The notes beneath the pieces are model-generated. The model worked only from the letters and a program-made list of their open reading frames with translations. It was not told where the DNA came from and made no database searches. The position numbers were made by a program, and so were the translations under genes. 64,000 nucleotides of DNA. It comes from JANQEU01 sp965228045. Lineage in GTDB: Bacteria; Bacteroidota; Bacteroidia; Cytophagales; Cyclobacteriaceae. Below, piece by piece: positions 1-9,066 of the stretch. The number at the start of each line of letters is the position of its first letter. Position 1 is the first letter of the stretch. The stretch covers positions 3,472,001 through 3,536,000 of the forward strand of contig OZ245789.1 of the NCBI GenBank assembly GCA_965228045.1, given 5' to 3'.

Positions 1-134
1 TTATCTGCCCGTTCAAACTTTGCTTCCAGGTCACTGAGACTTATTGCTGCTCCTGATTCTACGAGCTTTCTGAGCACCAACAACCGCATAGCTGTTGGCT
101 TGATGTCTCTATCTTCAAGTTTTTGTTCGAGCAT
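1..134 (-). CDS. Fur-family transcriptional regulator, N-terminal fragment
   Basis: Only the first 44 codons lie in the window; the gene runs off the left edge. The start is the ATG at 134, 3 bases after the stop of the upstream lipoprotein gene, so it is the last visible member of the copA operon. The fragment (MLEQKLEDRDIKPTAMRLLV, then a helix ending in LSDLEAKFERAD) matches the first helices of the Fur/Zur/PerR winged-helix domain, in which the K-x-T-x-x-R segment is typical. The metal sensed cannot be told because the metal-binding residues lie outside the window. Its position suggests metal- or peroxide-responsive control of the operon. Confidence 0.7.
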   Translation of the reverse strand, partial: MLEQKLEDRDIKPTAMRLLVLRKLVESGAAISLSDLEAKFERAD

Positions 135-137
135 ATG

Positions 138-1364
138 TCAGAATTTAAACTGAGAAAGGGATATCGAAGTTTTGTCTTCCTCAATTCTCGTCCAGGCAAA
201 AAACAATTCGCCATCTATCACCTCCATCTGAGGAAATCCACTTCCCCTGGATGCACTGGTTTCAGAAACTACTACTGGTTTCCCCAATGAACCATCGCTG
301 GAAACTTTTCTGAATTTAATCAATGGGGTTTCTCCTTCCAGATCAAGCCAGCTTACATATGCTGATTGATTATCTATCATGACAATATCCACTCTACCTA
401 CTGAAACGGAATCGTCCACAATGATTGGCTCCTGAAAAGATGCTCCCGAATCATCCATGAAAGCAACCTTCACTTTTGCAATTCCCTCAGCAGCTGTAAA
501 CCAGGCTGTAGCTGTTGTGTTTTCATAAGCAGCTATTCTAGGGCCATTTACCGGACATCCTGCAATCTTCCACCCGTCTGAGTTTACTGCTTTAGGTTCA
601 GACCAATCATTTCCAACAAATCTAACAAAGGACATATCTCGCATTTCTTCCTCTGAGCGATCTCGGTAAACAACCACCGGTCCATTTGGAGTCATGACAC
701 CTCCTGTCTGGCAGCAATCACAAACCCTGGAGTCAAGTTCTGCTTCATTTGTCAGATTACCATCCATGTCCAAGGCGGCAGTTCGGATTGTCATAGCACC
801 ACTACCGCCGTGACCACCTGAATCATGATCTCCACCTCCGGTATTGCGACCGTCCAGCCAGGAAAGTAGGAACGTTCCGTCATTCTTAGGTAGCATGGTT
901 ACAAATCCGTGCTCTGTTGGTGTGCCGTCATCATGGGGAATAATCGATTCTGACCATTCGCCCCCGACTGGCTTATAGACCACATTCACATCGTAGGAAT
1001 AAGTGCCTGATGAACTTTTGGCCAGAAAATGAGCAATCATATTTCCCTGATTGTCAACTGCCATCATCGGGTAGTCCGCCCAATTCACAAACCAGTCGTT
1101 TCCTGAGGCAATTACCTCGGGATCTTGCCAAACATCATCTCTCAAGACAGAATACTTCAGGTCAATCCAACCCGAATCTCCTTTCTCTACCCATGACATA
1201 TACAGTAAATTGTCACCTCCCTTGGTCAAATAAGGCAAAGAAGCATTGCTCTCTGAAGGGGACTCAACATTTTGGAGTGCAGAATTTTCTGTCGCCTTTT
1301 CTTGATTTTTCTGACAAGACGAAAGCAATAAACTGGCTATGATTAATGCGCTTAATAATTTCAT
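138..1364 (-). CDS. Sialidase-like beta-propeller lipoprotein with CDCC motif
   Basis: Encodes 408 residues. The N-terminus has a lipoprotein signal peptide (SALIIASLLLSSCQK), so it is anchored in the envelope. The rest is rich in repeated beta-strand segments of the W-x-x-P / S-W-x-D type (LLSWLDGR, AYVSWLDLEG, LFFAWTRIEE), which suggests the BNR/sialidase-superfamily propeller fold. No sialidase catalytic set is evident, so glycosidase activity is doubtful. An internal RVCDCCQTG motif near residue 190 could bind metal or heme-linked cofactors. It overlaps the TlpA gene by 4 bases (ATGA), showing translational coupling. A role in copper or thiol homeostasis is inferred from context only. Confidence 0.55.
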   Translation of the reverse strand: MKLLSALIIASLLLSSCQKNQEKATENSALQNVESPSESNASLPYLTKGGDNLLYMSWVEKGDSGWIDLKYSVLRDDVWQDPEVIASGNDWFVNWADYPMMAVDNQGNMIAHFLAKSSSGTYSYDVNVVYKPVGGEWSESIIPHDDGTPTEHGFVTMLPKNDGTFLLSWLDGRNTGGGDHDSGGHGGSGAMTIRTAALDMDGNLTNEAELDSRVCDCCQTGGVMTPNGPVVVYRDRSEEEMRDMSFVRFVGNDWSEPKAVNSDGWKIAGCPVNGPRIAAYENTTATAWFTAAEGIAKVKVAFMDDSGASFQEPIIVDDSVSVGRVDIVMIDNQSAYVSWLDLEGETPLIKFRKVSSDGSLGKPVVVSETSASRGSGFPQMEVIDGELFFAWTRIEEDKTSISLSQFKF

Positions 1365-1828
1365 TTTAGGTAGGTTTTAAGTTGTTCAATTTGTTCAGGA
1401 CTATCCCATTCCCGTGCTCCAACAAGTGTTTCTAATAGCTGACCATCTTTTCCAATAATGAATGTGGTAGGCAAAGAATAGACACCTAAAGACTCTACAG
1501 AAGTTTGAATTTGAGTAAACGTGAGGTCAAAAGGTCGTCTTTCAGTGAATTGCTGAATCTTTTCAAGGGATTCATCTGATGCAAGAAGTAAAACAAAGTC
1601 ATCCGGCAATTCATTTTGCATCTTCACCAGATCGGGCATTTCCCTGATGCAAGGAGTGCACCATGTAGCCCAAAGGTTAAGAATTACAATTTTGTTTTTG
1701 AATTGCTCTTTGTCCAGCGTTTCACCTTTCAAATCTGCCAGTTTGATTTTACTGATAAACGTGTCCTTCTCCGGTTGACAGGAAATCAAACCAATTAGTA
1801 AAAACGAAATGATTAGCAGTTTTTTCAT
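1361..1828 (-). CDS. TlpA-family thioredoxin-like lipoprotein
   Basis: A 155-residue protein with a lipoprotein signal (LLIGLISCQPEK) and a thioredoxin fold carrying the WCTPC active site (NLWATWCTPCIREMPDL, near residues 53-60) and the cis-proline segment SLPTTFIIGKDG. TlpA/ResA proteins reduce disulfides or deliver reductant outside the cytoplasmic membrane, for example during cytochrome c maturation or CuA assembly. The gene overlaps both neighbours by 4 bases in the copA operon, so here it probably keeps periplasmic thiols reduced under copper stress. The function is a family assignment and the copper link is inferred. Confidence 0.88.
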   Translation of the reverse strand: MKKLLIISFLLIGLISCQPEKDTFISKIKLADLKGETLDKEQFKNKIVILNLWATWCTPCIREMPDLVKMQNELPDDFVLLLASDESLEKIQQFTERRPFDLTFTQIQTSVESLGVYSLPTTFIIGKDGQLLETLVGAREWDSPEQIEQLKTYLK

Positions 1829-2409
1829 TGATTCTCAACATCAAACGCGACAGCCGTCTGATCCCATTTAATGGTGATTTGTCCATTCTTATCGTCGATT
1901 TCACTGACCTCAAAAGTTAAGGACTCTACAACCTCATCCAGCTTTTGAACCGGAGCTGACACCCGAACCATATCATTTACCTGATCGTAATCATCCGCCA
2001 GGTGCATGTCCCAATCTTTACTGACAATGATTGTCCATTCCTCCTCTTCAGGAATGGTAAATAGCCCGTACTTCCCTGCTGGAATTTCTACGCCGTTGAT
2101 GATTACATTTTTATCAAAAGAAATGGTGGTGGCCTTATGTGCTCCGGTAGCCCATACTGTGCCATAGCCAACCAATCCTCCGAAGATCATTCGGCCTCTT
2201 TTACCTGGTGATCCATAATCAATGTGGACATGGTTGTTCCCAATATTGGACATGGAAGCGGTTCGGGGACTCAGTGGTTTTTTCTTGGTGTCCTCTTTTT
2301 TAGCTTCATGCTGGTGTTCAGAATGATCTTCCGTCTTCTCTTCCTTTTTTTCGGTAGTTGTGCAGCTCACAAGAGCCATCACTACAATTGTTAAAATCAG
2401 ATTCTTCAT
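1825..2409 (-). CDS. DUF2911 lipoprotein
   Basis: Encodes 194 residues: a lipoprotein signal (VVMALVSCTTTEKK), a charged His/Lys/Glu-rich linker (residues 20-45), then a DUF2911 domain recognised by the segments PRTASMSNIGNNHVHIDYGSP, VWATGAHKAT and PAGKYGLFTIP. The biochemical role of DUF2911 is unknown; it is common in Bacteroidota secreted proteins. It starts 8 bases after the DUF6503 gene and overlaps tlpA by 4 bases, so it is co-transcribed with copA. The His-rich linker could bind metal, which is a guess. Confidence 0.8.
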   Translation of the reverse strand: MKNLILTIVVMALVSCTTTEKKEEKTEDHSEHQHEAKKEDTKKKPLSPRTASMSNIGNNHVHIDYGSPGKRGRMIFGGLVGYGTVWATGAHKATTISFDKNVIINGVEIPAGKYGLFTIPEEEEWTIIVSKDWDMHLADDYDQVNDMVRVSAPVQKLDEVVESLTFEVSEIDDKNGQITIKWDQTAVAFDVENQ

Positions 2410-2417
2410 TGTGTATT

Positions 2418-3158
2418 CTAATTTGTGTTAATGTTTAAATTTTTCAACTCAATAAGGGAAAGTTGTTCCAAAGCACCATTTATGAATGCTTCATCTATCT
2501 CTTCCAGTTTCAGTTCTTTAGATTTTGGTTTCATATTGACATAATCCTGAATCATTACACCATTTATACGTCTGGTATTATAAGCCTTTCTGAACCGCAC
2601 TCCGGTTCCTTCTTTTTCAACGTAGCTGTAAGCCAGATAATCCATGCTGTAATCTTCTATATCAAACCAATAATAAAAAACGTCCTCGAAATCTTCCCCT
2701 CCTCCTTCTTCAGCAAACGTGATTTTGATTTTATGGTATTTCTTATCGTCAATCTCAGTTGTGCCACTATACGATTTATTAACCGCTGGGTCATTGAGCC
2801 AAAGTGGGAGAAAGGCAAAGTACATAACAGAATTCACCGAACTGGTATATGCAGCACGCCGTTCCTCGGTTATTAATGCTTCCTCACCATTGATGAATCG
2901 AACTAATCCATCATTGCTTAACACATCTTTGATTTCATTAGATGCTGTGTCCTTCTGAATTCGAGTGTAGGTATACGTCCATTTCTCACGCCAATACTCG
3001 TAGCTTATGGTACGAAAGTCGAATGTTGAAGAGCCATTTCTTAATTTCTCGGTTCCCGAAAAAGCGATGGCCTGATCCACCACTTCCTGTGCAGTTGGGT
3101 TAGGTTCAGCACACCCAATAATTCCTACAAACACTAACACAATCAACTTTCTTATCAT
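2418..3158 (-). CDS. DUF6503-type lipoprotein
   Basis: Encodes 246 residues with a short lipoprotein signal (VLVFVGIIGCAEPN) followed by the segment AQEVVDQAIAFSGTEKLRNGSSTFDFR and a lipid-carrier-like beta-rich body, the pattern of DUF6503 proteins found widely in Bacteroidota. The fold may be LolA/LolB-like, but that is only an impression. It starts 2 bases from the end of copA, so it is very likely co-expressed with it. No enzymatic motif is visible. Confidence 0.7.
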   Translation of the reverse strand: MIRKLIVLVFVGIIGCAEPNPTAQEVVDQAIAFSGTEKLRNGSSTFDFRTISYEYWREKWTYTYTRIQKDTASNEIKDVLSNDGLVRFINGEEALITEERRAAYTSSVNSVMYFAFLPLWLNDPAVNKSYSGTTEIDDKKYHKIKITFAEEGGGEDFEDVFYYWFDIEDYSMDYLAYSYVEKEGTGVRFRKAYNTRRINGVMIQDYVNMKPKSKELKLEEIDEAFINGALEQLSLIELKNLNINTN

Positions 3159-3160
3159 TT

Positions 3161-5647
3161 CTATCTTAATCTTAAACTGTTACCTATTACTGAAACGGAG
3201 CTGAGGCTCATGGCCAATGCCGCAAGCATCGGACTCAACAAAAGACCAAATACAGGAAAGAGCACGCCTGCGGCTATTGGTACACCTAGCATATTATAAA
3301 TGAAAGCAAAGAACAGGTTCTGCTTAATGTTCCTCATCACAGCTGTACTCAACTGTCGAGCTCTCACAATTCCATCCAACTCCCCCTTTACTAAGGTTAA
3401 GCTTGCACTTTCAATAGCTACATCGGTACCAGTCCCCATGGCAATTCCTACATTGGCCTGAGCAAGTGCCGGGGCATCATTGATTCCATCACCGGCCATG
3501 GCTACAATTTTCCCCTCTTCCTGTAGCGCTTTTACTTTCTCGTATTTGTTTTCAGGTAAGAGATCAGCTACATATCCATCTAATCCAAGCTTATCTGCAA
3601 CCGCTTTGGCTGTATTCTTATTGTCACCAGTGAGCATAATCACTTCCAGTCCTTGTTCTTGCAAATGCTTAATGGCATCAGCTGATGATTCTTTGATGGG
3701 GTCAGCAACGCTGATGAACCCTGCCACTTCCTTATCAATCACTACAAACATGACCGTTTGTCCTTCCAGCTGTCTTTGCTTCACATCTTCATCATGCTCC
3801 TGATCCAGTGTTAAATCAAATTCCTCCAGGAGCTTTTTGTTGCCAATGGCTATTTGCAGCCCATCTACTTTGCCTGTAATGCCTTTACCAGTAATGGAGT
3901 TAAAATCGTCAACCTTCTGAGGTTTCAGTCCTTTATTTTCAGCTCCCTCGACAATGGCATGTGCCAATGGATGTTCACTACTCGATTCAAGTGAAGCGAC
4001 ATTTTCTAGAATGGTTTCTGCACTATGCTTTTCATTAATGGACTGTACATCTTGGAGTGATGGTTTCCCTTGTGTGATGGTTCCAGTTTTATCAATTACC
4101 AGGGTTGTGACCTTGTGCATTTCTTCAATGGCTCTGGCATCCTTTACCAAAATCCCCTGCTTCGCACCTTTTCCTGTTCCAACCATGATTGACATGGGAG
4201 TAGCTAATCCTAAGGCACATGGACATGCAATGATTAGCACGGTCACGGCACTGGTAAAGGCATAAACTAACTTAGGATCAGGGCCCCAAATCGCCCAAAC
4301 GGCAAAAGCAATGACGGCAATCGTAACAACGATAGGTACAAAATAGCTGGACACTTTATCAGCCAGATTCTGAATGGGTGCCTTGGTTCGACTGGCTTTA
4401 TTGACCATCTCGATGATCTGGGAAAGCAGTGTGTCGCTTCCTACCTTCTGCGCTTTCATTTGAAAGGAGCTGGTACCATTGATCGTACCGCCAATCACAT
4501 TGTCTCCTTCCGATTTCTCCACGGGAACAGGTTCACCTGTGATCATCGACTCATCGATACTACTTTTTCCTTCGGTAATCTCCCCATCTACAGGGATCTT
4601 TTCACCTGGTTTAATCTTAATGATGTCATCCAGCTTTACATGCTCCAAGGGAATAGTCATTTCTTCCCCGTCCCTGATGACAGTCGCTTCTGGTGGTACA
4701 AGGTTGAGAAGCTCCTTGATGGCAGAATTGGTTTGACTTCTTGCTTTTGCTTCCAATAATTGTCCTAATAGAATCAGGGTAAGAATGACAACTGCAGCTT
4801 CAAAATATAAGTGAACAGCTCCTCCCTCGGATTTGAATTGATCAGGGAAAATATCAGGAAACAGCAAGGCAAAAATGCTAAACAGGTATGCAGCTCCAGC
4901 TCCCAAGGTGATGAGTGTCCACATGTTCGGTGAGCGGTTGATGATGGATTTGTACCCTCTCACAAAGAAATTCCAACAAGAGTAAAAGATGACTGGTGTA
5001 CTCAGTGCAAACTGCACCCAACCCCAGGTCTTTTCGCTTGCGATTCCGGATAAAGAAACACCTATCATCTCACTCATGGCGATGAAGAAGACAGGGAGCG
5101 TAAAAGCCACCGAAATCCAGAACTTGGCCAGCATTTTCTTGTATGCTTTGTGTTCCTCCGAACCATCATCGGTAGAAGCTTTTTTCGGTTCCAAGTCCAT
5201 TCCACATTTCGGACATGATCCTGGATGATCCTGCTCTACTTCAGGGTGCATTGGGCACGTGTAAATGGTTTTTGAACTTTCCTCCTTTTCCAAATCCATT
5301 CCACACTTAGGACAATCACCCGGCTTGTCATATTTCTTATCTCCTTCGCATAGCATAGGACAATAGTATTTACCAGGCCCTCCAGTAGGCTTCTTTTTAA
5401 TTTCCGGCATGGGATGGTGATGGTGCTTGTGGGATCCTGGAAGGTGGATGTCATAGCGACCTCCATCATTCTGCAAGGCTTCTTTAAGTGTTTCAATTGG
5501 AATATGAGACTCCATTTGAACAACCGCTTCCTTATTGGCTAAATCAACGGAAACATCGGAAATACCCTCAACCTCATTGAGCGTTTTCTCTACATGACTC
5601 TTGCAACCATTGCAGGTCATTCCGGAAATTTGATACGTGTGTTTCAT
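3161..5647 (-). CDS. copA: Cu(I)-translocating P1B-type ATPase CopA
   Basis: An 828-residue inner-membrane pump that exports Cu(I) at the cost of ATP. Visible in order: an N-terminal HMA domain (GMTCNGC, residues 9-15), a His run (HKHHHH, about 73-78), two heavy-metal-binding CPM...CPxCGM modules (YYCPMLCEG near 93 and YTCPMHPEV near 129), an actuator loop with TGEP, the CPC ion-binding motif (ACPCALG, near 474), the phosphorylation motif DKTGT (near 519), MLTGDN, GDGINDAPAL and the C-terminal membrane pair. Family length is normal for forms with N-terminal HMBD modules. First gene of a six-gene operon and divergent from nothing; the AraC regulator with a CPRC motif lies just downstream of its promoter region. 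Confidence 0.97.
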   Translation of the reverse strand: MKHTYQISGMTCNGCKSHVEKTLNEVEGISDVSVDLANKEAVVQMESHIPIETLKEALQNDGGRYDIHLPGSHKHHHHPMPEIKKKPTGGPGKYYCPMLCEGDKKYDKPGDCPKCGMDLEKEESSKTIYTCPMHPEVEQDHPGSCPKCGMDLEPKKASTDDGSEEHKAYKKMLAKFWISVAFTLPVFFIAMSEMIGVSLSGIASEKTWGWVQFALSTPVIFYSCWNFFVRGYKSIINRSPNMWTLITLGAGAAYLFSIFALLFPDIFPDQFKSEGGAVHLYFEAAVVILTLILLGQLLEAKARSQTNSAIKELLNLVPPEATVIRDGEEMTIPLEHVKLDDIIKIKPGEKIPVDGEITEGKSSIDESMITGEPVPVEKSEGDNVIGGTINGTSSFQMKAQKVGSDTLLSQIIEMVNKASRTKAPIQNLADKVSSYFVPIVVTIAVIAFAVWAIWGPDPKLVYAFTSAVTVLIIACPCALGLATPMSIMVGTGKGAKQGILVKDARAIEEMHKVTTLVIDKTGTITQGKPSLQDVQSINEKHSAETILENVASLESSSEHPLAHAIVEGAENKGLKPQKVDDFNSITGKGITGKVDGLQIAIGNKKLLEEFDLTLDQEHDEDVKQRQLEGQTVMFVVIDKEVAGFISVADPIKESSADAIKHLQEQGLEVIMLTGDNKNTAKAVADKLGLDGYVADLLPENKYEKVKALQEEGKIVAMAGDGINDAPALAQANVGIAMGTGTDVAIESASLTLVKGELDGIVRARQLSTAVMRNIKQNLFFAFIYNMLGVPIAAGVLFPVFGLLLSPMLAALAMSLSSVSVIGNSLRLR

Positions 5648-5791
5648 TATTGAAATTCTGTTTTCTGTTCAACCAAATTGGCGTATTAATCCAAATGCTT
5701 TTAACTTTTAATAATACAAAGTTCCTCAACGAGAGGAAACATTTCGTTACAGGATTCGGAGAATGATTTACAATATTTTGGTGAGGCTGGG

Positions 5792-6370
5792 TTAAATGGA
5801 ATCCAAAGAACGACGGTCAGCTCTCTTCAATTTTTTAAAGGCAGTGGTTGTCATCCCCGTCTCATTCTTAAATTGAGTAGAAAGGTAGGCAACACTGCTG
5901 TATCCCATCTGAAATGCGATTTCTGAAAGCGTCAATTCATCATAGATGATCAACTCTTTGACCTTCTCTATTTTTTGACGAACAATGAACCGCTCGATAG
6001 TTATCCCTTCTACCGAAGAAAACAGTTTGCTTAGATGAGTATAATCGTGATTGAGATGCTCTGAAAGTAACAATGAGAAATTTTTATTTAAAACTTCCTC
6101 GGGGTAATGGATCCATTTGATCAATAGCGATTTGATCTGGCCGATCAGTTTAGATTTGCTGTCAGTTAACAGCTCGAACCCATGATCGGTCAATTTCTCC
6201 CTTAACATTACTTTCTTGACTTCATCCAGAGAGTCATTTGTTGCTATTTCTCCCAACTGTATTCTCTCGACCGATATGCCTAAATCTTTAAAGATGTATT
6301 GTACTGTAGCAATACAACGAGGGCACACCATGTTTTTGATGTATAAATTTTTGGGCTCGGTCATCTTCAT
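5792..6370 (-). CDS. AraC-family regulator with N-terminal CPRC metal-binding segment
   Basis: Encodes 192 residues. The N-terminus (NMVCPRC, Cys16 and Cys19) resembles the metal-binding loop of HMA domains, and the C-terminal 100 residues are an AraC/XylS double HTH (LTLSEIAFQMGYSSVAYLSTQFKNETGMTT). The gene ends the K+ channel / ATC hydrolase run and sits upstream of copA. A close paralogue is at 20640-21407 beside the RND efflux genes. This architecture suggests a direct metal-sensing activator of copper resistance; the metal is inferred from context. Two ATGs are possible (6370 or 6364). Confidence 0.85.
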   Translation of the reverse strand: MKMTEPKNLYIKNMVCPRCIATVQYIFKDLGISVERIQLGEIATNDSLDEVKKVMLREKLTDHGFELLTDSKSKLIGQIKSLLIKWIHYPEEVLNKNFSLLLSEHLNHDYTHLSKLFSSVEGITIERFIVRQKIEKVKELIIYDELTLSEIAFQMGYSSVAYLSTQFKNETGMTTTAFKKLKRADRRSLDSI

Positions 6371-6381
6371 TTCAACATTGT

Positions 6382-7083
6382 TTATAGTGATAAATTACGG
6401 GATTTTGCCGGTTTTACTATCCAACGAAAATCACATTTGTTCGCTCCCCCCGCTATACTTCCTGTCCGCTCTAGCCTTGCCCCCCACATAGAAGCCAATG
6501 GAATATCCAATGCACACCAGGTGTTTACACAAAACTGAGACAACCCTTGTTTGTGAAAATATTCGGCAACAGGGCATTTTAAACAGTCAAAACCAACCAC
6601 ATTTTTAGCGGTCGTCGAATCCTTCCATAAATAAGCCGGGCCATTAAAAGGGAATGACCTAAACAGCTTGGTAGCTTTCAGTAATCTGCCATGTGCGCTT
6701 CGATTACTCCATCCAGCAAGCCACCATGAGAATCTGCCCATTTTTTGATAGATTTTCCAGGCAATGTCATAAAAAAGCTGTGTGGCGGTCTCTTCTCTTT
6801 TGCCCCTTGCTCTTAGTTCTTGATAAAACCCTGTGGACATAGCAGAAAGGTGAATCATGAGTGATGCTCCCATTGTAGGCATTGCAGGCAATTCCGGCTT
6901 AAGAGCCAAGTAACGCCTCGAATAGGCTTTAAGAATATCATGAACTTCAACGCTCTTGAAATATGGTGCAAGAACGTGTTTTGCTTCTTTAGCTGCTTGT
7001 TTCTTAAACCAATACAACATCAGTGTCCTCAACTTATTTTTTATGCCTCCCTGTTTCATGTCATGCCTATGTTTGGAAATCAT
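6382..7083 (-). CDS. L-2-amino-thiazoline-4-carboxylate hydrolase family protein
   Basis: Encodes 233 residues with no signal peptide. The C-terminal part carries the family signature seen in ATC-hydrolase-like proteins: CLKCPVAEYF, CVNTWCALD and ERTGSIAGGANKCDFRW, with several conserved cysteines. Family members include the ATC hydrolase of Pseudomonas cysteine synthesis from thiazoline, but most are uncharacterised. It lies 11 bases upstream of the AraC gene and 7 bases downstream of the K+ channel gene, so the three are probably one transcript. The real substrate here is unknown; a thiol- or metal-linked role is a guess from the cysteines. Confidence 0.72.
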   Translation of the reverse strand: MISKHRHDMKQGGIKNKLRTLMLYWFKKQAAKEAKHVLAPYFKSVEVHDILKAYSRRYLALKPELPAMPTMGASLMIHLSAMSTGFYQELRARGKREETATQLFYDIAWKIYQKMGRFSWWLAGWSNRSAHGRLLKATKLFRSFPFNGPAYLWKDSTTAKNVVGFDCLKCPVAEYFHKQGLSQFCVNTWCALDIPLASMWGARLERTGSIAGGANKCDFRWIVKPAKSRNLSL

Positions 7084-7090
7084 TAGCCCA

Positions 7091-7639
7091 TTAACCGTTC
7101 AGTGTGTTTGTAGTCCGTAGGTTATTAATATTCGACAATCCAAAAACGATCATCATAAAACTTTGCCCGATTTCCATTATTACCAAAATTTTCGACGGTA
7201 TCGTGACCGGTACAATATCCCCATAGCCTATACCCGCAAACGTGACAATACTGAAGTAAAACGTTTCGAACAAATGCTCGAAGTAGTTGAAATTTTCTGT
7301 TGTAGTAAAGCCCTGAAAGGATGACGAATCGGCAGCCATCATACAAGTAAAGTCTGCTGCATAAGAGAAAACGATGAGTATGACCAGCAATCCGAATATC
7401 CAGAGCAGCTGACCAAAGGAATGGCATTGCCTGATGGATTCATTCACTTGTCTAAAGGTAAAAAAAGTAAAATATCCGGTTTTGACAAATGCCAGAAAGA
7501 TCACCAGAAAGGGCACCCAGCTAAGTTCATGATCCACAAACCGCATCAGGTAGATGTACCCAATCGCAATAAAGGCTACTAGTACAATTGCAGGGCGCAA
7601 GTGTTTGAGGAGTTGCTTCAAGAAATTCTGAGAGGTCAT
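7091..7639 (-). CDS. Two-pore-domain-type potassium channel protein
   Basis: A 182-residue membrane protein with about four hydrophobic segments (residues 15-33, 42-60, 80-98 and 150-170) and a K+ channel pore loop TFAGIGYGDIVP, a close variant of the TVGYGD selectivity filter. It matches the Ion_trans_2 family. No cytoplasmic RCK domain is attached. First gene of a run with the ATC hydrolase-like and AraC genes. It would carry K+ across the inner membrane; gating is unknown. Confidence 0.85.
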   Translation of the reverse strand: MTSQNFLKQLLKHLRPAIVLVAFIAIGYIYLMRFVDHELSWVPFLVIFLAFVKTGYFTFFTFRQVNESIRQCHSFGQLLWIFGLLVILIVFSYAADFTCMMAADSSSFQGFTTTENFNYFEHLFETFYFSIVTFAGIGYGDIVPVTIPSKILVIMEIGQSFMMIVFGLSNINNLRTTNTLNG

Positions 7640-7739
7640 GTTATCCCTGTCAATTTAGTTGTTGTTGAACCCTTTAATGAACAAAGCATATCTTTTTTGC
7701 GGAACCTCCCCTTAATATAATAACATTTTGAAAGAGGAA

Positions 7740-7765
7740 AAGGGCCTGCCTCTCGACAGACCCTT
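7740..7765 (-). terminator. Hairpin downstream of porin gene
   Basis: Nine-base arms (AAGGGTCTG and CAGGCCCTT on the minus strand, one G-U pair) with an 8-base loop, followed by a short T/C-rich run. It begins about 40 bases past the stop of the minus-strand porin gene, the right place for its transcription terminator. Confidence 0.6.
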
Positions 7766-7805
7766 TCATCACCGCTTCTACTACTCAGCTAACCTAGTCT
7801 CTGGA

Positions 7806-9044
7806 TTAGAAGCTAATTGCCGCTTCGATCACAATGCCATCAAATTCTGCCCCTTGATATAGCGTACTGTCAAATCCTGCACCATCGTATTTCTGACTCA
7901 CATACTCAATCTTGGTCAATACATTTTTTGTCAGGAACCAGCCAGCTCCTACATTGATCCTATTGATATCAACGGTGGAGGCATTGTCGCTTACTTCCCC
8001 ACTTACGGAATTGTATCTGCCTCCCAGATACCATTGCTCATCGGCTCCAAATCGATAAAGGGCCTCTGCTCCAAGTTGAGTAAAACCACCACCTGCAGAA
8101 TCATCTCCGTTATTGGCTACTTCATATACACCAAAGAATTCAAATCCCTGGAATTTCACAAATGGATTTATTTGAAAAGAGGTCAGGTAGCTAAACCTTG
8201 GATTATACCTTCCGGAAAAATTGCCCCCGTCAGCCACGGCATAATACCTGCTGCCTGCACGGTCGCCACCGTAGATGTAGTCTCTGGTATTTTTGTCTGA
8301 ACTGCTATAAAAAGATCCTGTCAGCCTTACCCTCAGATCATCATTTAACTGCTTATCATAGCCCAGTTTACCAAAGACCACAAACCCTTCATCGGTACTT
8401 GTCACGCTTTGATTCAGCCGACCGTTAGTAGCACCCAGTACGCCAATAAATCCGGAACTCTGAATAGTTAACTCCGCAAAGGGTTCAGTTGTAAAAGCAT
8501 CCATAATGTAGTTACCTACAAAAGGATTGAAAATGGCGCGTGCATTATCTGACCTTCGAAAGTGGACATCACCGTAGTTAATCTCGTCCATACCAAACCT
8601 CAAGGTCGCCACATTCATCAATCCGCTCAAAAGTCCCGGTTTGATGAAATCAAGTTTATCAATCTGCAAGTATCCCCCTTTCACATAGGCCTCGGTGTGA
8701 TTGCGCGATGATAAATAGGTTCGTAAATGCATTCTCATACCGTCAGCTAGTTGCACATCAAGGTTCAAATTGGCCGTTGGCAAATTGAAATTATTTCCAA
8801 GAGTAGCCAGTGAATCTCCGGAATTGGTCTGGGAGATCCCCTGAAACTGCAGGGCGAAATCACCTCCCACACGAACTTTGAGTCCGTCAAAGACCGCATC
8901 GCTTTGTTTGGGAGTTTCAAATACGTTGAGGCCATCCTTATCATTGGATCGGAAGTAGCCCATTTCCGGTTGCTGGGCGAATAAATAGCCCGATCCCAGT
9001 ACAAACAAGACTGCTATATATCTGGGGTTGAAATGTGTTTTCAT
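7806..9044 (-). CDS. Outer-membrane beta-barrel (porin-like) protein
   Basis: Encodes 412 residues: a signal peptide ending in LFAQQ, then alternating amphipathic strands typical of porins (DFALQFQGISQ, LNLDVQLADGMRMHLRTYLS, LRVRLTGSFYSSS) and a C-terminal strand ending in AISF with a terminal Phe, as used for outer-membrane insertion. It lacks TonB box and plug domains. It follows the YceI gene by 22 bases and is probably co-transcribed with it. The substrate is unknown. Confidence 0.75.
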   Translation of the reverse strand: MKTHFNPRYIAVLFVLGSGYLFAQQPEMGYFRSNDKDGLNVFETPKQSDAVFDGLKVRVGGDFALQFQGISQTNSGDSLATLGNNFNLPTANLNLDVQLADGMRMHLRTYLSSRNHTEAYVKGGYLQIDKLDFIKPGLLSGLMNVATLRFGMDEINYGDVHFRRSDNARAIFNPFVGNYIMDAFTTEPFAELTIQSSGFIGVLGATNGRLNQSVTSTDEGFVVFGKLGYDKQLNDDLRVRLTGSFYSSSDKNTRDYIYGGDRAGSRYYAVADGGNFSGRYNPRFSYLTSFQINPFVKFQGFEFFGVYEVANNGDDSAGGGFTQLGAEALYRFGADEQWYLGGRYNSVSGEVSDNASTVDINRINVGAGWFLTKNVLTKIEYVSQKYDGAGFDSTLYQGAEFDGIVIEAAISF

Positions 9045-9066
9045 GATTGTTATGATTTAAGTTATA

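Noticed and set aside
2463..2876. Plus-strand frame opposite DUF6503
   Set aside because: Shadow of the well-supported minus-strand lipoprotein gene; Phe/Ile-rich composition.
5648..5791. copA promoter with TTTG and CATTTG words
   Set aside because: Words resemble Bacteroidota promoter boxes but do not match TAnnTTTG and the spacing is uncertain.
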